A stretch of DNA of 64,000 nt from Pseudomonas sp. 8AS (GCF_902506505.1 NZ_LR733406.1:1351200-1415199), one strand, 5' to 3'. Positions 24,909-34,005 are shown, counted from the first letter of the stretch. Numbers and translations: made by a program. Notes: generated by a model not told the origin, from the letters alone.

Positions 24909-25760
24909 TCAGGCCTCGGTCAGCTTGTCGTCGCGAAAGTCACGCAGGGCCTGCTCGATCTCCTCGCGGCTGTTCATCACGAAGGGGCCGTACTGCACGA
25001 TAGGTTCGCCCAGCGGCGTGCCGGCGATCAGCAGCACCCGGGCGCCGGCCTCGCTGGCCAGCTCGATCGCGCCCTGCTCGGACAGGCGCACCAGGCGGCT
25101 CTTGCCGACGGCATGGCCGTTCACTCCCAGCTCGCCCTCATAGACATACAGCAGTACCCGCTGGCCATCGGCCAGGCGCGGGGCGATGCGGCTGCCGGCC
25201 GGCAGGTGCAGGTCGAACAGTTGCGGCAGGGTGTGCGGGCGCTGCACGGCGCCGGCCTGCTGCACTTGGCCGTCGTCGAACTGCCCGGCGATCACCGTGA
25301 CGGCCACGCCGCCGGCGCTGACCAGACGCGGGATTTCCTCCGGCGCATAGTCGCGGTAGCCGGCGGCGCCCAGCTTGTCCCTGGCCGGCAGGTTGAGCCA
25401 CAGCTGGAAGCCGCGCATCACGCCCTCCTGCTGCTCCGGCATTTCGCTGTGGATGATGCCGCGGGCGGCGGTCATCCACTGCACGCCACCGCTCTGCAGC
25501 AGGCCGACGTTGCCCAGGTGGTCTTCGTGGCGCATGCGTCCTTCGAGCATGTAGGTGATGGTCTCGAAGCCGCGGTGCGGGTGCGGCGGGAAGCCGGCGA
25601 TGTAGTCGTCGGGGTTGTCCGAGCCGAACTCGTCGAGCATCAGGAAGGGGTCGAAACGCTCGATGCCGGCGCCGCCGAACACGCGGGTCAGGCGCACGCC
25701 TGCACCGTCCGAGGCGGCTTGGCCGATATGCTGGGAGACGACTTGGCGGAACTGGGTCAT
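24909..25760 (-). CDS. pirin family protein
   Basis: The 283-residue bicupin carries the pirin metal-site residues FPPHPHRGFET (His60, His62) and the downstream His in ARGIIHSEMPE. Pirins bind iron and some act as quercetinases or redox-linked regulators. The start is MTQFRQVV because GGAGG lies just ahead of it. Tandem palindromes resembling LysR-type operators lie 41-83 bases upstream. No regulator gene is adjacent. Confidence 0.93.
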   Translation of the reverse strand: MTQFRQVVSQHIGQAASDGAGVRLTRVFGGAGIERFDPFLMLDEFGSDNPDDYIAGFPPHPHRGFETITYMLEGRMRHEDHLGNVGLLQSGGVQWMTAARGIIHSEMPEQQEGVMRGFQLWLNLPARDKLGAAGYRDYAPEEIPRLVSAGGVAVTVIAGQFDDGQVQQAGAVQRPHTLPQLFDLHLPAGSRIAPRLADGQRVLLYVYEGELGVNGHAVGKSRLVRLSEQGAIELASEAGARVLLIAGTPLGEPIVQYGPFVMNSREEIEQALRDFRDDKLTEA

Positions 25761-25800
25761 GGGGCACCTCCGAAGTGGGAATGTGTCCATGCTATGCCTA

Positions 25801-25843
25801 TCGATTGAATGGATGGTTGCGAAATGCGCGTCGATTCAATCGA
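25801..25843. promoter_or_regulatory. paired TCGATTNAATCGA-like palindromes upstream of pirin
   Basis: TCGATTGAAT (25801-25810) and ATTCAATCGA (25834-25843) form a 10-base inverted repeat. The right-hand copy is itself the 13-base palindrome TCGATTCAATCGA (25831-25843). The arrangement of two sites about 30 bases apart fits a LysR-type regulator or similar dimer pair at the pirin promoter. Confidence 0.5.
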
Positions 25844-25861
25844 ATCCATCGATGCTTATCG

Positions 25862-26635
25862 CTACTCGGCGATCTGCAGCTTGCGCGCCTCGCGGTAGAC
25901 GTAGCGGATCTTCTCGTACTCGAACGGGCTATTGAGCTGGCCATAGCGCAGGTTGGTGCTGTGGCGCAGGTCGACCACGCGCAGGCCGGTGATTTCCGGG
26001 TGTTCGCTGCTGGTTTCGCTCATGTTCAGGTAGTTGATCTGGCTCTCCGCGGCGAAGTCGAAGACCTTGCCGCCGGTGTCGCGCAGGTTGGACGGGCCGA
26101 GCAGCGGCAGCATGACGTAGGGGCCGTCGGGCACACCGTAGAAGCCCAGGGTCTGGCCGAAGTCCTCGCTCTGCCTGGGCAGGCCGAGCCGGCTGGCCGG
26201 GTCCCACAGTCCGGCCACGCCGACCGTGGTGTTGAGCAGCAGGCGCCCGGTGGTCTGCAGCGAGCGTTTGCCCTTGAGCTGCAGCAGGCTGTTGAGCAGG
26301 TTGGGTACATCGCCCAGGTTGCCGAAGAAGTTGCTCACGCCGCTGCGCACCAGGCGCGGGGTGACGTAGCGGTAGCCGTTGACCAGCGGCAGGAACACCC
26401 ATTCGTCGAAGCGGTAGTTGAAGTGGTAGACCCGCCGGTTCCACGACTCCCAGGGGTCGTAGACGTTCAGCGCGCTGAGGGTCGAGCGCTCGAACTCGCG
26501 CTGGTCGAGGCTGGGGTTGAACTGCAACTGGTCCAGCGGATTGGTGAAGCCGTCGGCATCCGTGTCGGCCTGGGCGGCGCCGGCCAGCAGCGCCAGGCCC
26601 AGCAGCCCCGCTTGCGAAATCCCTTGCTTAGCCAC
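25862..26635 (-). CDS. MlaA/VacJ family protein without a lipobox
   Basis: The 257-residue protein matches MlaA, the outer-membrane partner in retrograde phospholipid transport. It has DPWESWNRRVYHFNYRFDEW, RYVTPRLVRSGVSNFF, NLNLLN-like PNLLNSLLQLKGK and GPSNLRDTGGK. The N-terminus is a signal peptide ending AGAAQA with no Cys, so it is predicted to be secreted rather than lipidated. It overlaps the upstream hydrolase gene by eight bases. Other mla genes are not in this window. Confidence 0.9.
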   Translation of the reverse strand: MAKQGISQAGLLGLALLAGAAQADTDADGFTNPLDQLQFNPSLDQREFERSTLSALNVYDPWESWNRRVYHFNYRFDEWVFLPLVNGYRYVTPRLVRSGVSNFFGNLGDVPNLLNSLLQLKGKRSLQTTGRLLLNTTVGVAGLWDPASRLGLPRQSEDFGQTLGFYGVPDGPYVMLPLLGPSNLRDTGGKVFDFAAESQINYLNMSETSSEHPEITGLRVVDLRHSTNLRYGQLNSPFEYEKIRYVYREARKLQIAE

Positions 26636-27926
26636 GGAAGAACTCCAGCATGGCGTCGCTGTTGACGCGGTAGTTGAGGTTGCCGCAGTGCCCGCCGAGC
26701 GGGTACAGGGTCAGACGCTCGCCGAAGGTACGGCGCAGGAAACCGAGGTCGCCGGGGCCGAGGATCAGGTCGTCGGCGTTATGCATCACGGCCACCTTGC
26801 TGCTGCCTTGCAGATAGCCCGCCAGGGCGTACAGGCTGGCCTGGTCGACCATTTGCAGCAGGCTGCCGCCGTCGTACTTGGCGCGCCAGTAGGGCAGCAG
26901 CTGTTCGCTCAGGTAGCAGTCGAAGTCGCACTGCAGGGCGCGCTTGAAGAAGGGGGTCAGGCTGGTGCCCTGGCGGATCGGGTACTGCGCCGGGGTGATC
27001 AGGCCGCGGTGGTTGATCAGGTCCGAGGTGAAGGCGATATCCGCCGAGGAAAAGCGGAAGACGCTGCCGATCAGCATGGCCAGCTGTTCGTTGCTGAGCT
27101 GCTCGTCCGACTGCAGGAAGTCCTGCAGCATGGCGTCGTTGAGGTCGATGCGGCCCTTTTCCTCGAAGTAGTGCGCCAGTTTCTCCAGCATCTGTTCGAA
27201 GTAGGTGGTGCCGCTGTCGATGCCCGCGACCCGGGTCTGCACCAGGCGGTCGAGGTTGCTCACCGAGGTGTACAGGTTGACCGGCGGGTTGACCAGCAGC
27301 ACGCGCTTGAAGTTGAAGCTGCGCATGCGCTCGTCCAGTTCGCTGACGAAGGCTGCGTGCAGCCCGCCGAGGCTGTAGCCGATCAGGTGGAATTCGCTGA
27401 CGTCCAGCCCGGGGTGCTGGGCGCGCACGGCCATCATCACCCGGTACAGGTCTTCGGCGTCGGCGCTGGAGATGCCGGGGGTGGCGCTGCGCGAGGCGGC
27501 GCTCATGAAGTCGTAGCTGGTCGGCGAGGACAGCTGCACCACGTGGTAGCCGGCACCGTAGAACAGGCGCTTGAGATCCTCGGTCTTGCTGCTGGCGTAG
27601 TGCGCGCCGGTGCCGGAAATGATGAAGATCAGCGGCGCGCGGCCGTCCTGCCGGGCCAGGCGGTAACGCAGCTTGGTCACCGGCCAGAAGTTCTCCGGCA
27701 GCTGGAACTCGCGCTCCGGGCGCAGCTTGAGGGCGTAGTCGGCCTGGTCGATGTCGTCGTCGGCCGGCAGCTGCGGGCGCAGGGCCGGCGGCGTGCTGGC
27801 GATGGTCGCCTCGAACGGGTTGCTTAACGGGTAGCCGTAGCTGGCGGCGTCGATGTCGGCGGCCTGCACGGGCAGGCTGGCCAGCAGGCTGCCGAGCAGG
27901 GCGGCAAGGGCGGGCAGGCGGAACAT
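26628..27926 (-). CDS. secreted alpha/beta hydrolase of unknown substrate
   Basis: The 432-residue protein begins with a signal peptide (FRLPALAALLGSLLASLPVQA). The fold carries IFIISGTGAHYASSKTEDL, an oxyanion region, and the nucleophile elbow GYSLGG about residue 195. An acid residue in HNADDLILGPGD and the His in GGHCGNLNY complete a likely triad. It overlaps the MlaA-like gene downstream, implying a shared envelope lipid function. The substrate is unknown. Confidence 0.82.
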   Translation of the reverse strand: MFRLPALAALLGSLLASLPVQAADIDAASYGYPLSNPFEATIASTPPALRPQLPADDDIDQADYALKLRPEREFQLPENFWPVTKLRYRLARQDGRAPLIFIISGTGAHYASSKTEDLKRLFYGAGYHVVQLSSPTSYDFMSAASRSATPGISSADAEDLYRVMMAVRAQHPGLDVSEFHLIGYSLGGLHAAFVSELDERMRSFNFKRVLLVNPPVNLYTSVSNLDRLVQTRVAGIDSGTTYFEQMLEKLAHYFEEKGRIDLNDAMLQDFLQSDEQLSNEQLAMLIGSVFRFSSADIAFTSDLINHRGLITPAQYPIRQGTSLTPFFKRALQCDFDCYLSEQLLPYWRAKYDGGSLLQMVDQASLYALAGYLQGSSKVAVMHNADDLILGPGDLGFLRRTFGERLTLYPLGGHCGNLNYRVNSDAMLEFFRG

Positions 27927-28007
27927 GGCCGAATCCCTGTGTGAAAGGTATGGGGGCAGTGAATAGCAGGGGTAGGACAAGCGCAAGGGCGAAGAGTGCC
28001 GTGGCGC

Positions 28008-28586
28008 TCAGTCGAGGCGGCTGAGCTGCTCGACCCAGATCAGCTCGCAGGCGCCGTCGCCGGTGTCCTCGCGGGTCCGCGAGCTGAGCCAGCGGAAGCC
28101 GTCATCGCCCTTGACCTCGACCAGCTGCCCGCGCAGGGCGATGCGCTGGCCCGGGCGCACCGCGGCCAGGGCGTCGGCCACCGCGGCGTTGGCCGGGATC
28201 AGGTGCATGTTGGCGCTGTGGGTCTCGATCTCGCGGCGCGGGATGGGGAACTCCTCGACCCGCCAGCGATACCAGCGGTTGCCCTGGCTGATGGCGATTC
28301 GCGCCAGTACCTGCGGGTCGGCCATCGGCCCCCAGCCCAGGGCCAGGTCGGTGGGCGAGACCTGGGCGCCGCGGTCGAAGCGATAGTCTTCACGGCCGAG
28401 CACGCGGGCCTCGAGCTGGAACGGTTCGAGCGGGGTGATGGTGTGCCCGGCCAGGCGGTAGCCGGCCGCCCCCGGCTGGCCATGATCCGGCAGGGGCGGC
28501 GGCGGTTGCAGCATGGCCCAGCCGAGCCAGAGCACGGACAGGGCGGCGAGGGCATAGAGCAGGCGGCGGGCATTCATGGCGTGCAT
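28008..28586 (-). CDS. membrane-anchored protein of unknown function
   Basis: The 192-residue protein has one N-terminal hydrophobic helix (LLYALAALSVLWLGWAML) followed by a Pro-rich linker and a soluble domain predicted outside the membrane. The C-terminal part, with RPGQRIALRGQLVEVKGDDG, has the look of a small beta-barrel, but I cannot assign a family. The start at 28586 has AAGGAC at about ten bases. It is separated from the hydrolase gene by 81 bases and faces away from the next small membrane gene. Confidence 0.75.
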   Translation of the reverse strand: MHAMNARRLLYALAALSVLWLGWAMLQPPPPLPDHGQPGAAGYRLAGHTITPLEPFQLEARVLGREDYRFDRGAQVSPTDLALGWGPMADPQVLARIAISQGNRWYRWRVEEFPIPRREIETHSANMHLIPANAAVADALAAVRPGQRIALRGQLVEVKGDDGFRWLSSRTREDTGDGACELIWVEQLSRLD

Positions 28587-28662
28587 TCTAGAACGTCCTT
28601 GTTGCACAAATGAGCAGGCCGATTAAGCTGGGCGCCGCTTTTTCGACCACCGGAGTTCGTCC

Positions 28663-29034
28663 ATGTCCCGTCATCTGCCCCTGCTCGTGTTGTTGCTGCT
28701 TCTGCCACTGTGGCTGGCGGCCAGCTACGGCGTGCGTTTCGCCCTGATGGAAGACAGTCAGTGGGTGGGCCTGTGCGTCGACGAGGCGGCGCGTTGGGAG
28801 TGCCAGGCACGCGCCGGGCTGGGCTGGCTGATCCATTTTCGGGTGATCGCCAGCACGGCCCTGGGTCTGGCGCTGCTGGCCTTCTGCCTGCCGGGGCGCC
28901 TGGGCTGGGGGCTGGCCGTGCTGGCGCTGCTGGTCGGCCTGCCGGCGCTGGTGCTGTACAGCGTCAGCCTGGCGGTGTTCGCCGTGGTGCTGGCGGGGTT
29001 GCGCCTGGTGCGCCGGGCGCCGGTCAGCGCCTGA
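28663..29034 (+). CDS. small inner-membrane protein of unknown function
   Basis: The 123-residue protein has three hydrophobic segments, near residues 5-22, 52-75 and 80-110, and a basic C-terminus (RLVRRAPVSA) that should face the cytoplasm. A Cys pair in GLCVDEAARWECQA lies in the first loop, predicted periplasmic, where it could form a disulfide. No family is recognised. It is a single gene ahead of a bidirectional terminator. Confidence 0.78.
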   Translation: MSRHLPLLVLLLLLPLWLAASYGVRFALMEDSQWVGLCVDEAARWECQARAGLGWLIHFRVIASTALGLALLAFCLPGRLGWGLAVLALLVGLPALVLYSVSLAVFAVVLAGLRLVRRAPVSA

Positions 29035-29051
29035 AGCCTGGCCCGAGCATG

Positions 29052-29080
29052 AAAAAAGGGACGCCTGGGCGTCCCTTTTT
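29052..29080. terminator. bidirectional Rho-independent terminator
   Basis: GGGACGCC (29058-29065) pairs with GGCGTCCC (29068-29075), flanked by six A on the left and five T on the right. It can end both the small membrane gene (+) and the GH17 gene (-). Confidence 0.88.
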
Positions 29081-29137
29081 GCTTTGCGGCGGCGAGAACC
29101 ATGCGCCCAGGCCGGTTGCCTAGGGTGCGACCGTTGC

Positions 29138-30691
29138 TCAGCCGCGGGTGAGCCGCAGGCTGCGCCACAGTGCCGCCACCAGCAGCGCCGAGGTGATCGC
29201 CCAGCCGATGGCCTGCAGGTTGTGCGGGCCTTCCTGGTACAGCTGCGGGGCGATGCCGGCGGCGATCAGCAGCGCCAGCAGGGTGATTTCCCGGCGCGGG
29301 CCGCCGACCGGGCGGCACAGGTAGACCAGGGCCGGCAGCAGCAGGGCCATGCTCGGGAAGCTGCGGTAGCGCGCGTCGAACACTAGCCCCAGCATCAGGA
29401 TCGCGCCGGCGAAGCCGCTGGCGGCCAGCCACCAGCCGCCGCGGCGTTCCAGCCAGGCGAACAGTCCCGCGCGCCAGCCGTTGCGGGCGGACAGGGCCAG
29501 GCTGACATGCGCCAGCACGATCAGGTTGAGCAGCAGCAGCGCGCCGGCCCACAGCCACTCGGCGCTGCTGCGGCTGGTGATGCTGGCCAGCTCGCCCCAG
29601 CCGGCGATGCAGGCCGCGCCGAGGGCGGCACTCAGCGGCAGCAGCAGGGCGGCGCGGCGCGACGCCGGGGCGCCGGCCAGCAGCAGGCTCAGGCCCAGCA
29701 GGGCGCCGCTCAGGCTCAGCCACAGCGGCCAGTGCGGCAGGTTGGACACCGGCCCGGCGAGGATGCCCTTGTCGCCACGGTCGGCATCGAACAGGCCCCA
29801 GTAGCCGCCGACGGCGCCTTCGCTGTCGCGCTTCCACGGCTGGTCGAAGGCTTCGATCAGGTTGTAGTGCCAGCCATTGTCCTCGGCCAGCTTGACGAAG
29901 CCGCGGATGAACAGCGCCTCGTTGACCCGGCTGGGCAGGGCGGTTTCGCGCTGGCGGCCCTCGCTCGGCCAGCCGGTTTCGCCGATCAGGATGTCCTTGG
30001 GCGCGTAGCTGTTGCCGAAGATCTGGCGCACCTCGGCGACCTTGTGCAGGGCGTCCTCGATGCCGCTGGGTTCGTCTTCCCAGTAGGGCAGCAGGTGGAT
30101 GGTGATGAAGTCCACCGCCGGCGCCACCTCGGGGTGCTGCAGCCAGAACTCCCAGACATCGGCATAGGTGACCGGCTGCTTGACCGCCGCCTTGACCTGG
30201 CCGATCAGCTGGATCAGGCGCTCGGCGGTGGCGTCCTTGCGCAGCAGCACCTCGTTGCCGACTATCACCCCGTCGACCACGTCCGGGTAGCGGTTGGCGG
30301 TGTCGATCAGCGCCGCCACTTCGCGCTCGGTGTCCTGCGCGTTGCTGCTGACCCAGGCGCCGGCGAGTAGCTTCAGGCCATGCTTGCGCGCCAGCTCGGG
30401 AATGCCTTCCAGGCCGATCTGCGAGTAGGTGCGGATGCAGGTGAAGCGCTGGGCCAGCAGGGCCAGGTCGGCATCCACCAGCTCGGGACGCAGCACGAAG
30501 GGTTGCTGGAAGGGCGACTGGTCCTTGCCGAACGGTGTGTAGGAGGCGCATTGCAGCTTGTGCGTCGGCGTGGCGGCATCGGCCAGCACGACAGGGCGGC
30601 CGATGCCGTACCACAGGGCGACGAGCGCCAGCACGGCGAGCAGGCTGGCGAACAGGTAGGGCAGAACGGGGAAACGGGCGGGCTGGCTCAT
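29138..30691 (-). CDS. membrane-bound glycoside hydrolase family 17 beta-glucan enzyme
   Basis: The 517-residue protein has an N-terminal membrane anchor (about 10-30), a GH17-type catalytic domain (about 45-305) and some seven C-terminal membrane helices. The acid/base Glu147 lies in VGNE and the nucleophile Glu238 in LIGETGWPSEGR, the classic GH17 signature. Proteobacterial GH17 proteins with this architecture include non-Leloir beta-glucosyltransferases that elongate or branch beta-1,3-gluco-oligosaccharides, so a role in periplasmic or osmoregulated glucan is inferred. The gene stands alone between terminators. Confidence 0.88.
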   Translation of the reverse strand: MSQPARFPVLPYLFASLLAVLALVALWYGIGRPVVLADAATPTHKLQCASYTPFGKDQSPFQQPFVLRPELVDADLALLAQRFTCIRTYSQIGLEGIPELARKHGLKLLAGAWVSSNAQDTEREVAALIDTANRYPDVVDGVIVGNEVLLRKDATAERLIQLIGQVKAAVKQPVTYADVWEFWLQHPEVAPAVDFITIHLLPYWEDEPSGIEDALHKVAEVRQIFGNSYAPKDILIGETGWPSEGRQRETALPSRVNEALFIRGFVKLAEDNGWHYNLIEAFDQPWKRDSEGAVGGYWGLFDADRGDKGILAGPVSNLPHWPLWLSLSGALLGLSLLLAGAPASRRAALLLPLSAALGAACIAGWGELASITSRSSAEWLWAGALLLLNLIVLAHVSLALSARNGWRAGLFAWLERRGGWWLAASGFAGAILMLGLVFDARYRSFPSMALLLPALVYLCRPVGGPRREITLLALLIAAGIAPQLYQEGPHNLQAIGWAITSALLVAALWRSLRLTRG

Positions 30692-30761
30692 GGCTGTGGG
30701 TGCGTGGCGACAAAGCCGCGCATCTTAGCGGATCACGGCGCCTTGCGGGCAGTCCGGGCGC

Positions 30762-30986
30762 TCATGCCTGGTGGTGCAGCCAGGCATGCCGGGCAATGGC
30801 CTGCGGCCGTGCGCCACGCTTCTCGAAGCGCTGCCAGAGCTTCTCGTGGCAGTAGAAACCCACCGAGTTGCACAGCGGTTCGATCGCCGCCACCAGGCCG
30901 CTGGCCGCCACGCTGCCGGTCAGTGCATAGGTCACGGCGAAGGCGATGCAGAAGTGCATGGCGGTGAAGGTGAGGGTCTTGAGCAT
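30762..30986 (-). CDS. DUF2061 family small membrane protein
   Basis: The 74-residue protein has two hydrophobic helices. It carries the DUF2061 pattern: FTAMHFCIAFAVTYALTGS followed by IEPLCNSVGFYCHEKLWQR. The function of the family is unknown. It has a GAGGTGC ribosome site upstream and is encoded just before the GH17 gene on the same strand. Confidence 0.88.
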   Translation of the reverse strand: MLKTLTFTAMHFCIAFAVTYALTGSVAASGLVAAIEPLCNSVGFYCHEKLWQRFEKRGARPQAIARHAWLHHQA

Positions 30987-31370
30987 GGCGCACCTCGAAG
31001 CAGTCGGTGTTTCCTGTGCTGCAGCCTAGGTGGCGCGGCGCTGCCCGTGAAATAAGGCCTGTGCATCGATTCGATAGGGGAAATGCGCGTCCAGCACCGG
31101 CCCGCCGGTTCGGCCTGCGCGCGGCTGGCGCGGCCGCAACCGGGCCGATCGTCAGCCCGCTGCAGGGCTTGCCGTTGCCGCGTTAGCCTGAGAGGAGTAC
31201 GCCGGCACGGCAGGCGCGCCGGCGCCTGCGACCCGCCGCATGCCACGGCTGGCGCAGCCTAAGACTTTGGTCGCGAAAGCCCGGTGGCTACGACTAAGGT
31301 CGTCTGTGCGCCGTTGGCCGGCCAACTAGAGTGAACTCACCAGCAACCCATGCTGCGGAGGACAACAACA
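30987..31370 (+). other. 384-base intergenic region with the DUF485-actP promoter
   Basis: No gene is supported. The first 260 bases are very GC-rich with no recognised repeat. The last 110 bases hold paired GACTWWGGTCG motifs (31262-31302) and a plausible -10 (TAGAGT) ahead of a GGAGGA ribosome site. Confidence 0.65.
31262..31302 (+). promoter_or_regulatory. paired GACTWWGGTCG motifs upstream of the acetate uptake genes
   Basis: AGACTTTGGTCG (31262-31273) and CGACTAAGGTCG (31291-31302) are direct copies starting 29 bases apart, close to three helical turns. They lie about 70-110 bases before the DUF485 start. In pseudomonads acetate uptake genes are commonly controlled by a CrbS/CrbR-type (MxtR/ErdR) two-component system; linking these motifs to that regulator is inference. 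Confidence 0.5.
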
Positions 31371-31682
31371 ATGAACGACAGCATCTACAAGCGGATTGAA
31401 CAGAATCCGCAATTCCAGGAACTGGTCGCCAAGCGCGAACGCTTTGCCTGGATCCTATCCGCGATCATGCTCGGCATGTACGTGGCCTTCATCCTACTGA
31501 TCGCCTTCGAGCCGCAACTGCTCGGAACCCGTATCAATGCCGACTCGCCGGTTACCTGGGGGATTCCCCTGGGCGTCGGTCTGATCGTTTCCGCCTTCGT
31601 GCTGACCGGTATCTACGTCAAGCGCGCCAACGGCGAATTCGACCGTCTGAACAAGGCCATTCTCGACGAGGTGCAGAAATGA
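31371..31682 (+). CDS. DUF485 domain membrane protein (YjcH type)
   Basis: The 103-residue protein has two membrane helices (about 25-45 and 60-82). It matches the YjcH/DUF485 pattern with [20 protein letters not shown] and [17 protein letters not shown]. These small proteins accompany ActP and probably help its assembly or activity. A strong GCGGAGGA ribosome site precedes the ATG. The stop overlaps the actP start by four bases (ATGA), so the two are translationally coupled. Confidence 0.92.
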   Translation: MNDSIYKRIEQNPQFQELVAKRERFAWILSAIMLGMYVAFILLIAFEPQLLGTRINADSPVTWGIPLGVGLIVSAFVLTGIYVKRANGEFDRLNKAILDEVQK

Positions 31683-33337
31683 TCGCGCGACTCCTCACTG
31701 CCATTGGCTTGCTGGCCATCACCCCGGCCCTCTGGGCTGCCGGTGCGATTGAGGGCGACGTACAGCGTCAGCCGCTCAACACCTCGGCCATCGTCATGTT
31801 CCTCGCCTTCGTCGGTGCCACCCTGTACATCACCTACTGGGCGTCCAAGCGCAACACCTCGACGTCCGACTTCTACACCGCCGGCGGCAGCATCACCGGC
31901 TTCCAGAACGGCCTGGCGATCGCCGGCGACTACATGTCGGCGGCCTCGTTCCTGGGTATTTCCGCGCTGGTGTTCACCTCCGGCTACGACGGCCTGATCT
32001 ACTCGATCGGCTTCCTGGTCGGCTGGCCGGTAATCCTGTTCCTGATCGCCGAACGCCTACGCAACCTCGGCAAGTACACCTTCGCCGACGTGGCCTCCTA
32101 CCGTCTCGGTCAGACCCAGATCCGCACCCTGTCCGCCAGCGGCTCGCTGGTGGTGGTGGCGTTCTACCTGATCGCGCAGATGGTCGGTGCCGGCAAGCTG
32201 ATCGAGCTGCTGTTCGGCCTCGACTACCACGTGGCGGTCGTCCTGGTCGGTATCCTGATGGTGCTCTACGTGCTGTTCGGCGGCATGCTGGCGACCACCT
32301 GGGTGCAGATCATCAAGGCCGTGCTGCTGCTCTCCGGTGCCTCCTTCATGGCGCTGATGGTGATGAAGCACGTCGACTTCGACTTCGCCCGCCTGTTCAG
32401 CGAAGCCATTGCCGTGCACCCGAAAGGCGAGGCCATCATGAGCCCCGGCGGCCTGGTGAAGGATCCGGTGTCGGCCATCTCCCTGGGCCTGGCCCTGATG
32501 TTCGGTACCGCCGGCCTGCCGCACATCCTGATGCGCTTCTTCACCGTGTCGGATGCCAAGGAAGCCCGTAAATCGGTGTTCTACGCCACCGGCTTCATCG
32601 GCTACTTCTACATCCTGACCTTCATCATCGGCTTCGGCGCGATCCTCCTGGTCAGCACCAACCCGGCCTTCAAGGACGCCACCGGCGCCCTGCTCGGCGG
32701 CAACAACATGGCGGCCATCCACCTGGCCAACGCCGTGGGCGGCAGCTGGTTCCTCGGCTTCATCTCGGCCGTGGCCTTCGCCACCATCCTCGCTGTGGTC
32801 TCCGGGCTGACCCTGGCCGGCGCTTCGGCGGTGTCCCACGACCTGTATGCCAGTGTGTTCCGCAAGGGCCGCGTCAACGAGAAGGATGAGCTGCGCGTAT
32901 CGAAGATCACCACCGTGTGCCTCGGCGTACTGGCGATCGTGCTCGGCATCCTGTTCGAGAAGCAGAACATCGCCTTCATGGTCGGCCTGGCCTTCTCCAT
33001 CGCGGCCAGCTGCAACTTCCCGGTACTGATCCTCTCCATGTACTGGAAGAAGCTGACCACCCGTGGTGCCATGATCGGCGGCTGGCTGGGCCTGATCACC
33101 GCCGTGGCGCTGATGATCCTCGGCCCAACCGTGTGGGTGCAGATCCTCGGTCATGCCGAAGCCATCTACCCCTACGAGTACCCGGCGCTGTTCTCCATGG
33201 CGATTGCCTTTGCCGGTATCTGGTTCTTCTCGATCACCGACAAGTCCGCGGCAGCCAACGAAGAACGTGCACGCTTCTACTCGCAGTTCGTCCGCTCGCA
33301 GACCGGCCTCGGCGCCAGCGGTGCGGTGTCCCACTAA
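31679..33337 (+). CDS. actP: cation/acetate symporter ActP
   Basis: The 552-residue sodium:solute symporter has a cleavable-looking N-terminal segment and about 13 membrane helices. Landmarks include [20 protein letters not shown], the SSS signature around [16 protein letters not shown], and [11 protein letters not shown]. It imports acetate and related short monocarboxylates with sodium. It is coupled to the DUF485 gene. Acetyl-CoA synthetase is not in the window. Confidence 0.95.
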   Translation: MIARLLTAIGLLAITPALWAAGAIEGDVQRQPLNTSAIVMFLAFVGATLYITYWASKRNTSTSDFYTAGGSITGFQNGLAIAGDYMSAASFLGISALVFTSGYDGLIYSIGFLVGWPVILFLIAERLRNLGKYTFADVASYRLGQTQIRTLSASGSLVVVAFYLIAQMVGAGKLIELLFGLDYHVAVVLVGILMVLYVLFGGMLATTWVQIIKAVLLLSGASFMALMVMKHVDFDFARLFSEAIAVHPKGEAIMSPGGLVKDPVSAISLGLALMFGTAGLPHILMRFFTVSDAKEARKSVFYATGFIGYFYILTFIIGFGAILLVSTNPAFKDATGALLGGNNMAAIHLANAVGGSWFLGFISAVAFATILAVVSGLTLAGASAVSHDLYASVFRKGRVNEKDELRVSKITTVCLGVLAIVLGILFEKQNIAFMVGLAFSIAASCNFPVLILSMYWKKLTTRGAMIGGWLGLITAVALMILGPTVWVQILGHAEAIYPYEYPALFSMAIAFAGIWFFSITDKSAAANEERARFYSQFVRSQTGLGASGAVSH

Positions 33338-33360
33338 CCTGCACGTTTCTCCGTGTGATT

Positions 33361-33386
33361 GGGCAGCCCTCGGGCTGCCCTTTTTT
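33361..33386 (+). terminator. Rho-independent terminator of actP
   Basis: GGGCAGCC (33361-33368) and GGCTGCCC (33373-33380) form a perfect 8-base stem with a CTCG loop and six T residues. Confidence 0.92.
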
Positions 33387-33561
33387 GTGGGCGGGAGTTT
33401 GCTAGGCTGGGCCTGTGTATGTGCTGGCGACTGGCGCTGATGCCGTCGGCTGCCGCCACTGGGCCGCCGTGTTGCCTCGGCAGTTGCAGGCGCGTGCGCA
33501 GCCCCGAGGCCAAGCTGCTGCTCGCCGACCGGATCGGTTGGACCTGTTGAGGAGAATGACC

Positions 33562-33915
33562 ATGCCCGCAGACCGCAAGATCGACTACATCGAGTTGCCC
33601 GCCAGGGATCTGTCGCTGGCCAAGGCGTTCTACAGCAGCGTTTTCGGCTGGCAGTTCGTCGACTACGGCCCGGAGTACTGCGCCTTCAATGACGGGCGCC
33701 TGGACGGCGGCTTCTACCAGGCCGACCGGCAGGCTTCGAGCGCCAATGGCTCGGTGTTGGTGGTGCTGTATGCCGACGATCTGGAGGCGGCGCTGGCGCG
33801 GGTGCGAGCGCACGGCGGGACAATAGTGCGGGATATTTTCAGCTTCCCCGGTGGCCGCCGTTTCCAGTTTGCCGACCCCAATGGCAACGAGCTGGCGGTG
33901 TGGTCGGCGCACTGA
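33562..33915 (+). CDS. VOC family (glyoxalase/bleomycin resistance-like) protein
   Basis: The 117-residue single VOC domain begins DYIELPARDLSLAKAFYSSV and ends RRFQFADPNGNELAVWS, the standard beta-alpha-beta-beta-beta pair. GGAG lies seven bases before the ATG at 33562, better than the ATG six bases earlier. VOC proteins include dioxygenases, isomerases and ligand binders; nothing identifies the substrate here. The gene stands alone. Confidence 0.88.
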   Translation: MPADRKIDYIELPARDLSLAKAFYSSVFGWQFVDYGPEYCAFNDGRLDGGFYQADRQASSANGSVLVVLYADDLEAALARVRAHGGTIVRDIFSFPGGRRFQFADPNGNELAVWSAH

Positions 33916-33940
33916 GGGCGGATTGTCCTTGAACGGCGTT

Positions 33941-34005
33941 CGCGGCTGAAGCCGCGCCTGCGGTAGGGACGGGGCGGTGCAGGGCGCGCGCTGCGCGCAC
34001 CCTGC
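33941..34005. repeat. REP-like hairpins between the VOC and ppiA genes
   Basis: CGCGGCT (33941-33947) pairs with AGCCGCG (33950-33956). GCAGGG (33979-33984) pairs with CCCTGC (34000-34005), with more GC pairing inside. The second hairpin resembles the repeat at 45267-45329. Confidence 0.55.
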
